Assembly (NCBI RefSeq): GCF_029867415.1
Contig: NW_026705580.1
Coordinates: 27,501 to 91,500, forward strand
Length of the DNA stretch: 64,000 nucleotides
Direction: 5' to 3'
Source: Vicia villosa
Lineage: Eukaryota > Streptophyta > Magnoliopsida > Fabales > Fabaceae
Shown: positions 35,607-49,370 of the stretch, piece by piece
How the letters are laid out: each line of letters begins with the position of its first letter
Numbering within the stretch: the first letter of the stretch is position 1
Program-made: the position numbers and the translations under genes
Notes under the pieces: model-generated
Databases searched by the model: none
What the model saw: the letters and a program-made list of their open reading frames with translations, nothing else
Told to the model about the DNA's origin: nothing

Positions 35607-37415
35607 CAGAAATTATCTTCTCCTTAGGTACCCACAATTTCTTGGGTCCTTTCTTGTTAGTTCTCCTCAAGTTCTGATTGAACTTGGGTTTAGCAAAATA
35701 TTTAGCAGGAGGAACAGCATGATATTCTTTAGGTTTGTCAGCATGATATTTCTTAGGATGTGTCACATGCTTCTTGGTGTGTGTTATGTGAAAACTTTGT
35801 GCATGTGATGTGTGCTTAATATCATGGGAGTGGCCAAATTTAAATTGGTTATACAGAGGCTTGTATGATATTTTCATATCATCCACAGATTCAAGCTTGT
35901 ATGGGATTTCACCCTCATAACCAATGCCAACTCTCTTGTTCCCAGACACAGCATATATCATAGAAGCTAGCTGACTTCTGCCAATACTTCTAGATAAGAA
36001 CTTCTTGAAACTTAAATCATATTCTTTCAGAATATGATTCAGACTGGGAGTGGATTTTTCTGAATCAGAAGGAGATCCAACATTATTGGATAATTTTAAA
36101 ACTTTTTCTTTTAATTCAGAATTTTCCAACTCAAGCTTCTTAGTTTCAAATTCAAATTTCTTTTTCAGCTTTTTGTATTTGATACTAAGATGAGCTTTTA
36201 ATTCAAGAAGCTCTGTTAGACTGGAAACTAACTCTTCTCTAGATAGTTCAGAAAATACCTCTTCAGAATCTGATTCTGATGTAGATTCTGATCCATCATC
36301 TTCTGTCGCCATCAGCGCAAAGTTTGCCTGCTCTACTTCAGATTCTGATCCTGATTCTGATTCAGAATCATCCCATGTTGCCATAAGATCTTTCTTCTTA
36401 TGAAACTTCTTCTTGGGATTCTCCTTCTGAAGTTTCAGACACTCATTCTTGTAATGTCCAGGCTCATTGCACTCATAGCAGACAGCCTTCTTCTTGTCAG
36501 ATCTTCTGTCACCAGAAGATTCTCCTCGTTCAAATTTCTTTGAACTTCTGAAGCCTCTGAACTTCCTTTGCTTGCTCTTCCAGAGTTGGTTTACCCTTCT
36601 GGAGATCATGGACAGTTCATCTTCTTCTTCAGATTCTGATTCTTCAGGATCTTCTTCTCTAGCCTGAAAAGCGCTAGTGCATTTTTTTTATTAGATTTTA
36701 ATGCAATAGACTTACCTTTCTTCTGAGGCTCATTTGCGTCCAGCTCAATTTCATGACTCCTCAGGGCACTGATCAGCTCTTCCAAAGAAACTTCATTCAG
36801 ATTCTTCGCAATCTTGAATGCAGTCACCATTGGGCCCCATCTTTTGGGCAAACTTCTGATGATCTTCTTTACATGATCAGCCTTGGTGTAGCCTTTGTCG
36901 AGAACTCTCAATCCAGCAGTCAGAGTTTGAAATCTTGAAAACATCTTTTCAATGTCTTCATCATCCTCCATCTTGAAGGCTTCATACTTCTGGATTAGTG
37001 CAAGAGCTTTGGTCTCCTTGACTTGAGCATTTCCTTCATGAGTCATCTTCAAGGACTCATATATGTCATGGGTCGTTTCCCTGTTAGATATCTTCTCATA
37101 CTCAGCATGAGAGATAGCATTCAGCAAAACAGTCCTGCATTTGTGATGATTCTTGAAATCTTTCTTTTGATCATCATTCATTTCGCTTCTCGTGAGCCTT
37201 ACACCAGTAGCTTTAACAGGATGTTTGTAACCATCCAACAGAAGATCCCATAGATCAGCATCCAGACCAAGAAAGTAACTTTCCAGTTTATCTTTCCAAT
37301 ATTCAAAGTTTTCACCATCGAATATTGGTGGTCTAGTATAACCATTGTTACCATTGTATTGCTCAGCAGAGCCAGATGTAGATGCAGTTGGATTTGATTG
37401 AGATTCACCAGCCAT
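35566..37415 (-). pseudogene. Copia gag (frameshifted)
   Basis: The start is the ATG at 37415 (MAGESQSNPTAST), about 70 bases after the primer site. The first frame (37415-36606, 269 residues) has the UBN2-type gag core (PPIFDGENFEYWKDKLESYF). A frameshift near 36670 moves the sequence to the next frame (to about 35566), which carries acidic Ser/Glu stretches, a CX2CX4HX4C zinc knuckle CYECNEPGHYKNEC (36439-36480), a Lys/Glu/Leu-rich coiled-coil-like segment and a His/Lys-rich tail. The frame would join protease near 35565, where a second frameshift occurs. Gag forms the particle and packages RNA. Confidence 0.88.
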
Positions 37416-37487
37416 CTTTTACTGAAGCGTTTTTCTCTTCCTGAATCTTTTCTAAACACGGTTAAGTGCTTGCACCTTAGAACCGGC

Positions 37488-37499
37488 GCTCTGATGCCA
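37488..37499 (-). other. Copia primer-binding site
   Basis: The minus strand reads TGGCATCAGAGC, one base different from the usual initiator-Met site TGGTATCAGAGC, two bases inside the 5' LTR edge. It fixes orientation. Confidence 0.85.
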
Positions 37500-37718
37500 A
37501 TTGAAGGATAGAAAAACACTTAGAAAGGGGGGGTTTGAATAAGTGTAGTCTAAAAACTTGAACGATAAAAACAATATGCACAGTTATTTTTATCCTGGTT
37601 CGTTGTTAACAAAACTACTCCAGTCCACCCCCACAGAGTGATTTACCTCACCTGAGGATTTAATCCACTAATCGCAACAGATTACAATGGTTTTCCACTT
37701 AGTCCGCGACTAAGTCTT

Positions 37719-37883
37719 CTAGAGTATCCTGATCACAACCTGATCACTCCAGGAACAAATGCTTAGACACAAGCTAAGACTTTCTTAGAGTATCCTGACC
37801 ACCACGTGATCACTCTAATTACAACTGCTTAGACACAAGCTAAGACTTCCTAGAGTATCCTGATCAACACTTGATCACTCTAG
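37719..37883 (-). repeat. Hairpin repeats in copia 5' LTR
   Basis: Same three-unit hairpin block as 8475-8639. In this copy it would be transcribed into the element leader. Confidence 0.7.
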
Positions 37884-38120
37884 TTACTTACAAATTAATG
37901 TAATCAAATAAGAGTTTTACAATGCTTCTTAAAAGCTATAATCACAACAGTGATATTTCTCTTAACGTTTAAGCTTAATCTCACTAATATATTACAACAG
38001 CAATGTAGTGAGCTTTGATGAAGATGAAGTTTCTGAGCTTTGAATTTGAACAGCGTTTCAGCAAGTCTTTCAGAATAATTTCGTTCAGAATTGGTAACCT
38101 TGCTTCTCATCAGAACTTCA

Positions 38121-38128
38121 TATTTATA
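38121..38128 (-). promoter_or_regulatory. Copia 5' LTR TATA box
   Basis: The minus strand reads TATAAATA. Transcription would start roughly 30 bases further left and run through gag. Confidence 0.6.
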
Positions 38129-38706
38129 GGCGTTTGAGAAGATGACCGTTGGGCGCATTTAATGCTTTGCATATTCCGTACAGCATTGCATTTAATGTTT
38201 CACGCTTTTGTCAACTACCTCGAGCCTTGTTCACGCTGTGTCTACTGACGTTGCCTTTAATAGCTTCCAACGTTCCTTTTGTCAGTCAGCGTAGCCTGCC
38301 ACCCGTACTTTCTTCTGATCTGATGTTTGTGAATAAAATATTTGAATATCATCAGAGTCAAACAGCTTGGTGCCTAGCATCTTCTTGTCTTCTGACCTTG
38401 AAGTGCTTCTGAGCGTGATACCATGAGAACTTCAGTGCTTCTGCTTCTGATCTCAAGTTCTTCTGATGCTTCCATAGACCCATGTTCTGATTCTGCCTTG
38501 ACCATCTTCTGATGTCTTGCCAGACCATGTTCTGATGTTGCATGTTGAACCTTCTGAGACAAAGCTTCTGAGCGCTGATTTGTGCATACTCTTTATATAT
38601 TTCCTGAAAGGGAAATTGCAATGTATTAGAGTACCACATTATCTCACACAAAATTCATATCCTTGTTATCATCAAAACTAAGAATATTGATCAGAACAAA
38701 TCTTGT

Positions 38707-38720
38707 CCACCAACGATCCG
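38707..38720. other. Filler at copia/G1 deletion junction
   Basis: CCACCAACGATCCG joins the truncated copia LTR to G1 LTR sequence that resumes at the equivalent of 3119. It copies nearby G1 LTR sequence (TGTCCACCAACGATCC near 3195-3210), with TGT shared with the truncated LTR end. About 175 bp of G1 LTR (equivalent of 2944-3118) are missing here. Confidence 0.65.
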
Positions 38721-40361
38721 TGGAATTAATCCACCTAACCGATCTACGCCTCATCGAGATACGGCCCACCGACACAATTTCCGCACAATGGGAAATATGT
38801 CAACCAACGATCCAAACATCACCGGGATCCATCATCAAATGCATATGAATGAATGTACACATATACCATACTTAAAAATATCACCGATCCGATGCACCGC
38901 ATCGTCTCATCATAACTCACCATTTTCATCACCGAATAAGTATGTACACGCTGCACAATCATTCAATTATTCACATATATTTACATCAAATATCTCATTC
39001 AATCATCACCGTCATATTATCACAACAACCATGATAATAGTCACAACAAATCTATCACCGCATCAACACATTGTCACATTCAAAAACATATGCACACAAT
39101 GTTACATTCGATCATACATGTCCACATATAACATATAATCATCACATTAATAATAATAACGGTTCATTCCATCATCCCACGAAAACATTGTCATGTTTAC
39201 ACAATTCCACATACACACAATGTATATCACCGAAGCAATTAAATAATCTTTTAGAAATACTTCGGGTCACCGCCCATCTCACCAATTCATCATATAAAAT
39301 ATTTAATTTGCTTCACAACGTCCCAAACGGCACCAAGAAAGGATACACGGATCAAAAGATACGTTATTTTAAAGTTTTAGAAAAATTCAACACAACAAAG
39401 TTCGCTCAGCGAAGCACGACAGAAACGAATCCTTCAGACCTCCGCTCAGCGGACCTCTAGCGACGTCCAACAGAAGCAAACTACGTTGGGACCTCCGCTC
39501 AGCGGACCCCCTCCGCTCAGCGGACCCCCTCCGCTCAGCGGACCTGCGATTTCACCAATTCTCAGGTCTGCGACAGACCTGCGATTTCATGCCCTTTTCA
39601 CCCAAAAACAATTCCAGACATCATATACAAGCATACAAACATCGGATTTCTCACCACACATCATTATACATCAAAACAAACATCAATAACCAACAATCTA
39701 TACAAATTCATCAATTATCCCAAATCATAACATACCTAACAATATCAAATCCCAATATACCCAATCGAATCGAATCATATGTTAATCCATCCTATTACCC
39801 ATAATCACATAATAGAAATTAACCGGAAGAGTCCCCCCTTACCTTAGTCAAGAATCTAGACTTTTCTCCTTCTTCTCCATCAAACCCGTATGCCTCTTTT
39901 TATCACTTTCAGCAAGAATCTCCAATCTTAAAACCCGCTTATCTCCCTCACCGAGAACTTCCCTGACACGAATTAATATATCAAATCGAAGGAAATTTCG
40001 TGTAGAATCCGAATCTTCAAGAATTACCTGATTTGGAGCTACGAGCAGAGAGTTATGACCCATTTTGTGAGGGTTGCACCATGAATACGAAAATCCCTTT
40101 TCTCCATGAATTCTCCTTCTCTCCCTCTTAGGTTTTCCTTCTCTATTTCTCAATTTTCTCTTATTTACTTGTTTTATTAAAACATGGCATAATTTAGTAA
40201 TGGGCTCAACATTTAACACCCCCTCATTACTAAATACCTCACTTGGCCCAAAGACCCATACTCCATAATTCTTCCAATTAGTTCAACGAAAATACCAAAT
40301 AAATTCCAAATAATAATTTAATTTCCGATTAAATTAAAATTAGAAAATATGGGGTGTTACA
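38721..40361 (-). repeat. G1 5' LTR, second segment
   Basis: Corresponds to 3119-4723 of the left LTR and ends TGTTACA followed by the AAAGG duplication. It has a few substitutions and a 36-bp gain: the TCCGCTCAGCGGA unit is present three times at 18-bp spacing (39494, 39512, 39530) instead of once. Confidence 0.9.
39401..39542. promoter_or_regulatory. Dyad cluster in right G1 LTR, with 18-bp expansion
   Basis: TTCGCTCAGCGAA at 39401-39413, then TCCGCTCAGCGGA at 39441-39453, 39494-39506, 39512-39524 and 39530-39542. The last three are exact 18-bp tandem units; the left LTR has a single copy at that place. Confidence 0.6.
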
Positions 40362-40366
40362 AAAGG
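40362..40366. repeat. Target-site duplication of G1, right copy
   Basis: AAAGG, matching 2500-2504. Confidence 0.9.
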
Positions 40367-40407
40367 GATTGCTAGTGATGTCTCATGGCTCGGCCGAGAA
40401 TCGACCT

Positions 40408-40419
40408 GCTCTGATACCA
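40408..40419 (-). other. Primer-binding site of G2
   Basis: The minus strand reads TGGTATCAGAGC, two bases inside the LTR edge at 40422. The adjoining leader (40367-40407) resembles that of G3 (GATCGACCTGCTCTG in G3), so G2 and G3 belong to one family. Confidence 0.88.
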
Positions 40420-40421
40420 AC

Positions 40422-42844
40422 TGTAACACCCCATACATAACTGACTAGTATATTATGCATGAAACGTTAAAATTGATATTGAGTACATACAAAAGCTATA
40501 AATATAGAGAGATCCATATAAAATTACAACATGAAATTCTGCTAAGAATTACAACACATGTGTCTTCACTGGATCTGCACAGCGGAAAAAGAGATCTGAC
40601 GAGGTCTCCGAGCCATCACCACTTTAAGCCGTCAATCCGAACCTGCTATCTGTCAAACGCTACTAAACTGCACCTGAAAAAAAAAGTTGATTGGGGTGAG
40701 ATTACTAAATCTCAGTGAGTCCTCCTATCCTATGGGTCCACTCGGATCTACAGGGTACATGCATCAAAACCGAATCCACCATTGATCCGGGGTTCAACCT
40801 CACATCCGGTACAAGTACCGAGAAAACAAGTGACTCGTCCACCATTGGACTTGCCTTAAACAAATACACATTGTATAGCAAACAAGTATGCAAACCCGCA
40901 TCCATATACGGGGAATCCAGAAGTGTAACAACCTCGGCTAGATTATGGAATAAATGCATCCTCGATGAGTAACCTCCTGCCTATTGTCAAGGGACTTGTA
41001 CAAGCACACTGCAAGACGGTTAAACGGGTTCGCACAAGCCTAAGTGGCCGCGAGATGACCTTAGCCTAATTGGCGTCATTGTCCCGTTAACCTTCTTCAC
41101 GCTAGTGAGTTACGCCGAGTACAAATCGCCACCTTGACGCCTGAGCCCATCAGGAAAAAGCCTAGTATTAGTCTACGTGACTTTACTAGAGGTGAGTTAC
41201 ATCATTATGCATTAGCCTACATAGCCGCATAACCCCACCATACCGAGCACGCAAGTGTGTTAACGCCAAGTGAGTAAAACCCCGTACGAAAACTCACGAG
41301 CACACTGCAATGGTAGCTCAGATGCACACCATATCGAACAATACACATGAACGGGTTATTCCATTGGACTACACGGTCCGGGAGGGCTCATAGACTACAT
41401 AGTCGGAGCAGCGTCCCAATCTAGCCGTTCCGGCCACTTCGATTCAAGCATACAGAAATATGACGTAATGTCAAGGTCACAAACAATGCAATCAATCCAA
41501 TCGTTTAACCAAAACGACGGCATCCATAGATTTCCATGTATAAAACATAATGGCATAACAGTTACAATTATGAATATCACAGTCATGATAAGCAATAGAT
41601 AATATATGTCACGCATAACATGAGAATTATTAATCGAATGATAGAAACATAAGTTCTCATACTAATTCATGGATTCACTAAGTGGGGTTCCACTATTGTT
41701 AAATAAAACATTCTTGTTTGGGGACCGATTTTATTAGAAAGTACACGTCGCTAGCTTTCCAACGATATAAAGTTTACGCAATTCCGATACCCGAGCCGAA
41801 AGTTACGACTTTCTAAAGCTTGCTGATTTTTGCACTTTTGCCCAGGGTAACCGGTTACCTAGAGTCCAGTAACCGGTTACTGGCATGCAAAATGCCCAGT
41901 AACGCAATTTTCTACAGAGTAACCGGTTACCCAAATGCCAGTAACCGATTACCCTGAAGCAGAATCAATTTTCTGCATTTTTAAGGGTTCTAAACCAGTC
42001 CCAATTGCCCTATATCAATTCCAATCATCATGATTCAATTCTAAACGAATTTCCAACATGCAATAGTGATCTAATGTACACATTACATACATAAAACACA
42101 ATCTAAGCATTAAATCAAGCATGCATTACATAAAATCACCAATTAGCAATTAATCACATTTATCATTATGGATTCATGGAGTTATCACTCACACCCAAAA
42201 CCCCAACATGCAATTTCCCACAAATTTTCTCCAAGTTCCTAACTAAGGACTCACCTTGGATTAATAGAGGTTGAGATGGTGCTCTTGCTACTATTGCATC
42301 TCCCTCTTGCTCAAACTTCCATCTCCATTAGCAAGAAATTAGTAGCTCACCTTCATACACATTCAGCATTGACCACCCCACTTCAAACTCGTTTTTCTCC
42401 TTCAAAACAGAAGCTATAAATGCGAACCATAGGTGCAAATCGAAGAGAAATTCGTTAGCTTTCCAATGGGACCAGAATCGTTACGATCGGAGTTACGAGT
42501 TGAGAGTTATACCTGATTTAGTGGAGCTGTACCAAGTGTTGCGAAAATAGAAACTTGAAGATGAGTTCTCCCTTCCTTCTCTTTGCTTCAATGGCTATTC
42601 CTTTCTTCTTTCTCCCAAAAATCTGATTTATGAAGCACTATCAATCCAAACAAGCCTTAAGCTCACATGCATAAGGTTAATTGTCTCAATTGCCCTCCAA
42701 CTAAATCATATTTACACCATTGCCACTTGGTTAGTTCCTAACCAATTTCCTTCTACTCCAACTAATCTTTTTTAATGCATAATTAATCCATAATATTTTC
42801 TTAGTATTTCATAATCTTGCTTGATTATAATATGGGATATTACA
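40422..42844 (-). repeat. G2 5' LTR
   Basis: A 2423-bp LTR with ends TGTAACACCCC and GGATATTACA, followed by TTTTC (42845-42849), the expected target-duplication copy. It shares with the G3 LTR the dyad GAGATTACTAAATCTC (40698-40713), blocks of sequence, and a cluster of GTAACCGGTTAC palindromes (41847-41952). No second LTR is in the window. Confidence 0.85.
41847..41952. promoter_or_regulatory. Spaced palindrome cluster in G2 LTR
   Basis: Perfect 12-bp palindrome GTAACCGGTTAC at 41847-41858, 41869-41880 and 41919-41930, and a one-base variant GTAACCGATTAC at 41941-41952. Start-to-start spacings are 22, 50 and 22 bp, that is, two pairs. The G3 LTR has the same arrangement (22, 51, 22). The function is unknown; a site for a dimeric DNA-binding protein is inference. 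Confidence 0.7.
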
Positions 42845-43540
42845 TTTTCAAACGGAATTATTAATTTAATGTTTTTATTTTATAAAAAATGTATATAAAA
42901 AGTATTGTCATTTTAATGCATTGATTTTGTAAAAATGATTATGATTTATTAAAAGTAGTAATTTATCTTCTTAATTTTTATTTTGAAAATTAAATATCTC
43001 TTTGAAAAATAACATAGAATAAGTAAAAAATGCGAGGCTTTCAAATAATTATAAAAATGCGAGTCTTTGAAATAAAAAATATTTATTTAAAATATTTTTA
43101 ACAAAATTGTAATATAGAAATTACTATTTAAAATTTTAGAAAAAATTAATTAAATAATAAATATATTAAATAATTATGAAAAGATTAATTAGTTATTATA
43201 GTGGAATTTTGATGTATAAAATTTATTTTTTCATAAAATATAATCAATAAAATAGGTTGGACTGTCATATTTAAAAATTCTCTATATAAATATTTGTAAT
43301 GTCATATTGATGTGACACAAGATGTTATAACAGATGAATAATACTGACACTGATGAATATAACATAACTGACATTTAAATACCATTTCTAATAATTGTAA
43401 TTATTTTTATTTTATCATTGGTAATAAATTGAAATAACTAAAACTTTATATGTGTATAATTGTAAATAAATTAAAATAAAGAAAATTTATGTTAATTTTT
43501 ATTATTATTAATTAATAAAAGTTTTGTGATGAACAAATGT
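42845..43540. repeat. AT-rich repeat flanking the CACTA element
   Basis: About 700 bp of AT-rich DNA without coding potential. The phrase GATTATGATTTATTAAAAG recurs at about 50826, 51189, 55321 and 55686. The part 43307-43525 closely resembles 58096-58316. The last three bases, TGT, are the CACTA target duplication. Confidence 0.6.
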
Positions 43541-43960
43541 CACTACAAGAAATATGTTCTCCTGCGACATATATTAGCGGCGTGTTTTCCACGTCACAAG
43601 TTGCGACGTGATCTACACGTTACAATAAACTTTTATAATAAAAAAATCAATCCAACGTTATAATCAGACGTGTCAGAGAATGGTTTTTTTAAAACAGTTG
43701 CGACGTGTAAGTCACGTCGCTAATAAAAAGTAAAAAATAAAAAAAAATACAAACTTCAACGTTGTAGCTGGAGGGAGATTTGAAACTTTTTAAATTTTAG
43801 TAGCGACGTTAGCACCACGTCGTACCATTTTACTTGGGAAAATAACTCTGCCACTTTTACAGATGTGGCAGAGTGTGTAATAATTGTTATGACCGTTTGA
43901 GTGTAGCGACGTGGAACCAACGTGGCAAGGTTGCGACGTGAGTTTAACGTCGCTGATGTG
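43541..43960 (+). repeat. CACTA left terminal repeat and subterminal dyads
   Basis: CACTACAAGAAATATG leads into repeated GCGACGTG and CACGTCGC motifs. The clearest dyad is at 43700-43720 (GCGACGTG, 5 bp, CACGTCGC); weaker ones lie at 43801-43826, 43904-43929 and 43931-43957. In En/Spm such motifs bind the TNPA protein. Confidence 0.8.
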
Positions 43961-45815
<1,855 letters not shown>

Positions 45816-47837
45816 ATGGAATATTATCGGTATTATCGTAGTTGGATGTACGATAGAACATTTCCTGGAAGAATGGGACTTAAACCCAATTTTATAGTTG
45901 GAGTTGAAGGGTTTATCAGTTGGGCGTTTGCTCAAGAATTATGTCGAAGCGAAGGAGGAGTTAGGTGTCCCTGTCTTAAATGTGAATGTAGACCAATAAT
46001 TAGTGACCCACAGGAAATAACATCTCATTTGCATAGAAGGGGTTTCATTGCAAATTATTGGGTTTGGACGTTTAACGGTGAAGAACTGCCTAGTAACGTA
46101 CCAGAGACTAGCAACTCGCATGCTTCAAGTAGTCGACCGCCTATGGAATATGAGGAAAACTTTAATCTGATTGGTGACATGGTTGAGGATGCTTTTGGTG
46201 TGAACGTGACCTATGATCAACCTGAAGATTTTGATGGGGAAGAGTTGTCGAATGCGGAAGCACATAAATTTTATCAGTTGTTGAATGAGATGAATACGTC
46301 GTTGTTTGATGGATCGTCTGACTCAAAGTTATCAATGTGTGTGAGATTGTTTGCCTCCAAGTCAAATTGGAATGTTCCTGATCAGTGTTTGGAATTCTTC
46401 GTAAAAATGATGTTGGACTCAGCTGCAATGAAAGACAACTTTCCTACAACATTTTATGAAGCAAAGAAGTTGGTGTCGAAGTTGGGCTTAAGAGTAAGAA
46501 AGATTGATTGTTGCATTAATGGTTGTATGTTGTTTTACGACAATGAGTTTGGTACTCAAGATGGATTATTAGAGGAATGTAAGTTTTGTATGAGTCCAAG
46601 ATATAAAGCTTGCAGTAGAGCCGTTAACACTAATCAAGATCGTGTAGCGGAAAAGTCCATGTTTTATCTTCCGATAATACCAAGGTTAAAAAGAATGTTT
46701 GCTTCAATGCACAGTGCAAGTCAAATGACATGGCATCACACAAATAAAACAAGTCCAGGCACTATGCGACATCCATCTGATGGCGAGGCATAGAAGCACT
46801 TTGATCGAATACATCCTGATTATGCCGCAGAACCTAGAAATGTCAGGCTTGGATTATGCTCAGATGGTTTTACTCCTTATGTTCAAGCGTCGGGAAGTAT
46901 ATATTCTTGTTGGCCAGTTATTGTAACCCCTTACAACCTCCCTCCTGAGATGTGCATGACAAAACCATACATGTTTTTGACGTGCGTCATTCCAGGACCT
47001 TCGAGTCCAAAAGCAGGAATTGATGTGTATTTACAATCTTTAATTGATGATTTGAAGAGATTGTGGATTGGATAATGGACTTATGATATATCACGTAAAG
47101 AAAACTTTACAATGCGAGCTTCCTTGATGTGGACCATCAATGACTTTCCAGCATATGGCATGTTGTCTGGTTGGGGTACGCATGGCAAAATGGGTTGTCC
47201 GCATTGCATGGGAAACAACAAAGGGTTCACGTTGGATAAAGGTGGGAAAAGCTCGTGGTTTGGCTGTCACCGCAGATTCCTACCACGAAATCACTCCTAT
47301 AGAAGAAACATGACAAACTTTAAAAAAGATGTACGAGTGAAAGATTTGCCTCCGCCTCGATTGCCACCATGGGCTATATGGGAACAAGTTAGTGAGCTAC
47401 TAAAATTTATAGATACTGGCAAAGAATGTCGAATTGAAGGATACAGAGTCACGCACAATTGGACAAAAAGAAGTATATTTTGGGACCTCCCATATTGGAA
47501 AGATAACTTGTTGCGCCATACTCTAGATGTTATGCATATTGAGAAGAATTTTTTTGATAATGTATTTAACACAGTGATGGATGTGAAAGGCAAAACAAAA
47601 GATAATGAAAAGGCCAGACAAGACATGGAAAAATGGTGTAATAGAAGAGAGTTGGAGTTGAAGCCTCTACCGAATGGAAAGTTATTAAAATTCAAGGCTT
47701 GTTTCACTCTGACTTCCCAAGAAGCTAAAGCTGTTTGTCGATGGCTAAAAGATTTGAGAATGCCCGATGGGTATTCATCGAATTTATCAAGGTGTGCTGA
47801 CCCTAACACTAGGAAGTTGCATGGAATGAAAAGGTAA
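45816..47837 (+). pseudogene. TNP2-like CACTA transposase, with stops
   Basis: One frame throughout. Starting at ATG 45816, the first ~80 residues form the transposase-associated domain (WMYDRTFPGRMG, CRSEGGVRCPCLKC, HLHRRGFIANYWVW). The transposase proper follows (DCCINGCMLFYDNE, then after the stops WTINDFPAYGMLSGW, KMGCPHC, NHSYRR, DVMHIEKNF). TAG at 46791-46793 replaces the Trp normally found in the GEAW phrase, and TAA sits at 47073-47075. The frame ends after KLHGMKR, earlier than full-length TNP2 proteins, which continue past a conserved SHDCH stretch. The family cuts the element at its ends; this copy cannot make the full protein. Confidence 0.88.
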
Positions 47838-48229
47838 CGTGCCACCTAAGAGTAAAGATAGTGGTAAGAAGTCCCAACGTCCAAGGATAGTAGTATGTGA
47901 CGCGCCTCACTCGGCCGCGTGTCCCCGCCCTCAGAGTCATGTTGATCCTATGTCTCTAGCGAGTACTCAGGCTTTTACCCCATTACTCTCCTCCCACACA
48001 TTCCTGTCTGGGGTACCTGCATCTTTCCAGTACTCAGCGGTACCGCCATCCTTCCAGCATCCTGGTGTGCCCTCGTCCTTCCAGCAGGCAAGAGGACCTA
48101 GCTTTCCATTCACACATACTGGTGTGCCCCCGCCCAGCTTTCCATTCGCCCATACTGGCATGCCTTCATCCTTCCAGCAGACTGGAGGATCTGGTTTTTC
48201 ATATCCCATCCAGATGACTTCATCCTTCC

Positions 48230-48370
48230 AGCAGACGGGAGGATCCAGCAGTACACGTCCGACACAGGCTGGATGATCTCCTAGTCCACGCCCCACACAG
48301 GCTGGACGATCTCCCCATCCACGTCCGACACAGGCTGGACGATCTCCTAGTCCACGCCCCACACAGGTTG
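48230..48370 (+). repeat. Short tandem repeats in exon 1 of the CACTA gene
   Basis: Four to five copies of a roughly 36-bp unit containing ACACAGGCTGG and CCACGCCC/CCACGTCC, encoding an RPTQAGRSP-type repeat. One copy has CGA changed to TGA (48274-48276). Confidence 0.7.
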
Positions 48371-49370
48371 GAGGCTCACACACCCCACATCCCACACATG
48401 TACCAGCACGTGATATTGATGAGGCAGTTGATGAGATAGATGGAGCTGATCTTCGTGGGAGGGATGATCCCGATGAGATTCATGTCGTTGACGGTAGATT
48501 TTGGATTCAGCCGGAAGGAAGCAAGTAAGTTTCCTATTTAAAAACTTTTATAGTATGTATACATTTTCATTTTTTTGTATAAATTTATATCTAACATTTT
48601 CATTTTTTGTTTCAGTTTTACGCCGAGTTGGACTGCTGCTAGGATTGTTAACTATATAATTCAGCAGATGTATAAATCAGCTTTTAAGAGCTATGGGGAC
48701 GTCAAAAATAAAGATGAATGGTTTAGAATGTTTAAGGTATTGTTATTTATTTAAGTTGTGCATTTAATTTATTTTTTTAGTTATGGTTATTTAAATAAAA
48801 TACTCATTATAATTACTTAACATTTTATTTTAATGCATACAACATTATTGCAGGAGAAATGTGTGTGGGATCCATTGAGTGAAAAAATGGTTCAGAAAGT
48901 TTTCAATACCAGATGCTCTAAAAGAATGTCTGATATGCTGGGGCGAGTAAGGGAGAATTATGAGCTTCATGGCATCCGTCCTAACTGGATAGGCGAGGAA
49001 GTTTTTCAGGAGCTTGTTACATATTGGAGGACTCCAAAATTCCGGGCTAAATCAGAAACTTTTAAGAAGATGAGGGCATCTGAAAAGAGCGGTTGTGTCA
49101 ACACAGTTGGAAGTATTAGCACCGCCGAGCATGACCGACGATTGGTAAAAATTTTAAAATTTTTAAGTTACATCTTTATTCATAATATATTTTACTAATT
49201 ATTTTTAATTATATTATTTAGGCTAAGGAGTTAGGGAGAAGACCATTGATGCCTGAGCTGATTTCGAGGACCCGAACAAGGAGATCGGGAGGTTTTGTCG
49301 ACGAGCGCACGAAGATCTATCTTGTAAGTGAAATTTACGTTGTTTATTTTTTTTAAATTAATACAAAATT

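Larger units (their letters stand above)
8258..38706 (-). mobile_element. Ty1/copia retrotransposon (SIRE/Maximus-like)
   Basis: Full copia element minus the last seven bases of its 5' LTR. Removing the Ogre-like insertion leaves about 9.7 kb. The minus-strand order is 5' LTR (37502-38706), primer site, gag, protease, integrase (split by the insertion at 13794-34541), RT, RNase H, a 2.2-kb 3' region, purine tract and 3' LTR. Integrase before RT defines copia. The long gag, the purine tract followed by TGTTAG, and the size suggest the SIRE/Maximus lineage. Frameshifts and premature stops in gag, protease/integrase and RT make it non-functional despite near-identical LTRs. Confidence 0.92.
37502..38706 (-). 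repeat. Copia 5' LTR (missing 7 terminal bases)
   Basis: 1205 bp matching 8258-9462 with about seven differences. On the minus strand it should begin TGTTAGA, but these seven bases are absent and the sequence passes straight into a 14-bp filler (38707-38720) and G1 LTR sequence. The TATA box is at 38121-38128 and the hairpin repeats at 37719-37883. Confidence 0.92.
2505..40361 (-). mobile_element. G1: gypsy-type LTR element with nested insertions
   Basis: The element has two ~2.2-kb LTRs, a tRNA-iMet-type primer site (7803-7814), a purine tract (4724-4736 on the minus strand) and an AAAGG target duplication on both sides. Without the nested copia (8258-38706) and a small filler it is about 7.4 kb. 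The 3.1-kb interior has no recognisable gag or pol, so it behaves like a non-autonomous LARD-type element. The sequence just inside the 3' LTR (minus strand, CGAGGACGAAAACTC then the G-rich tract) is typical of the end of Ty3/gypsy chromovirus interiors. The lineage is inferred from termini only. Confidence 0.85.
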
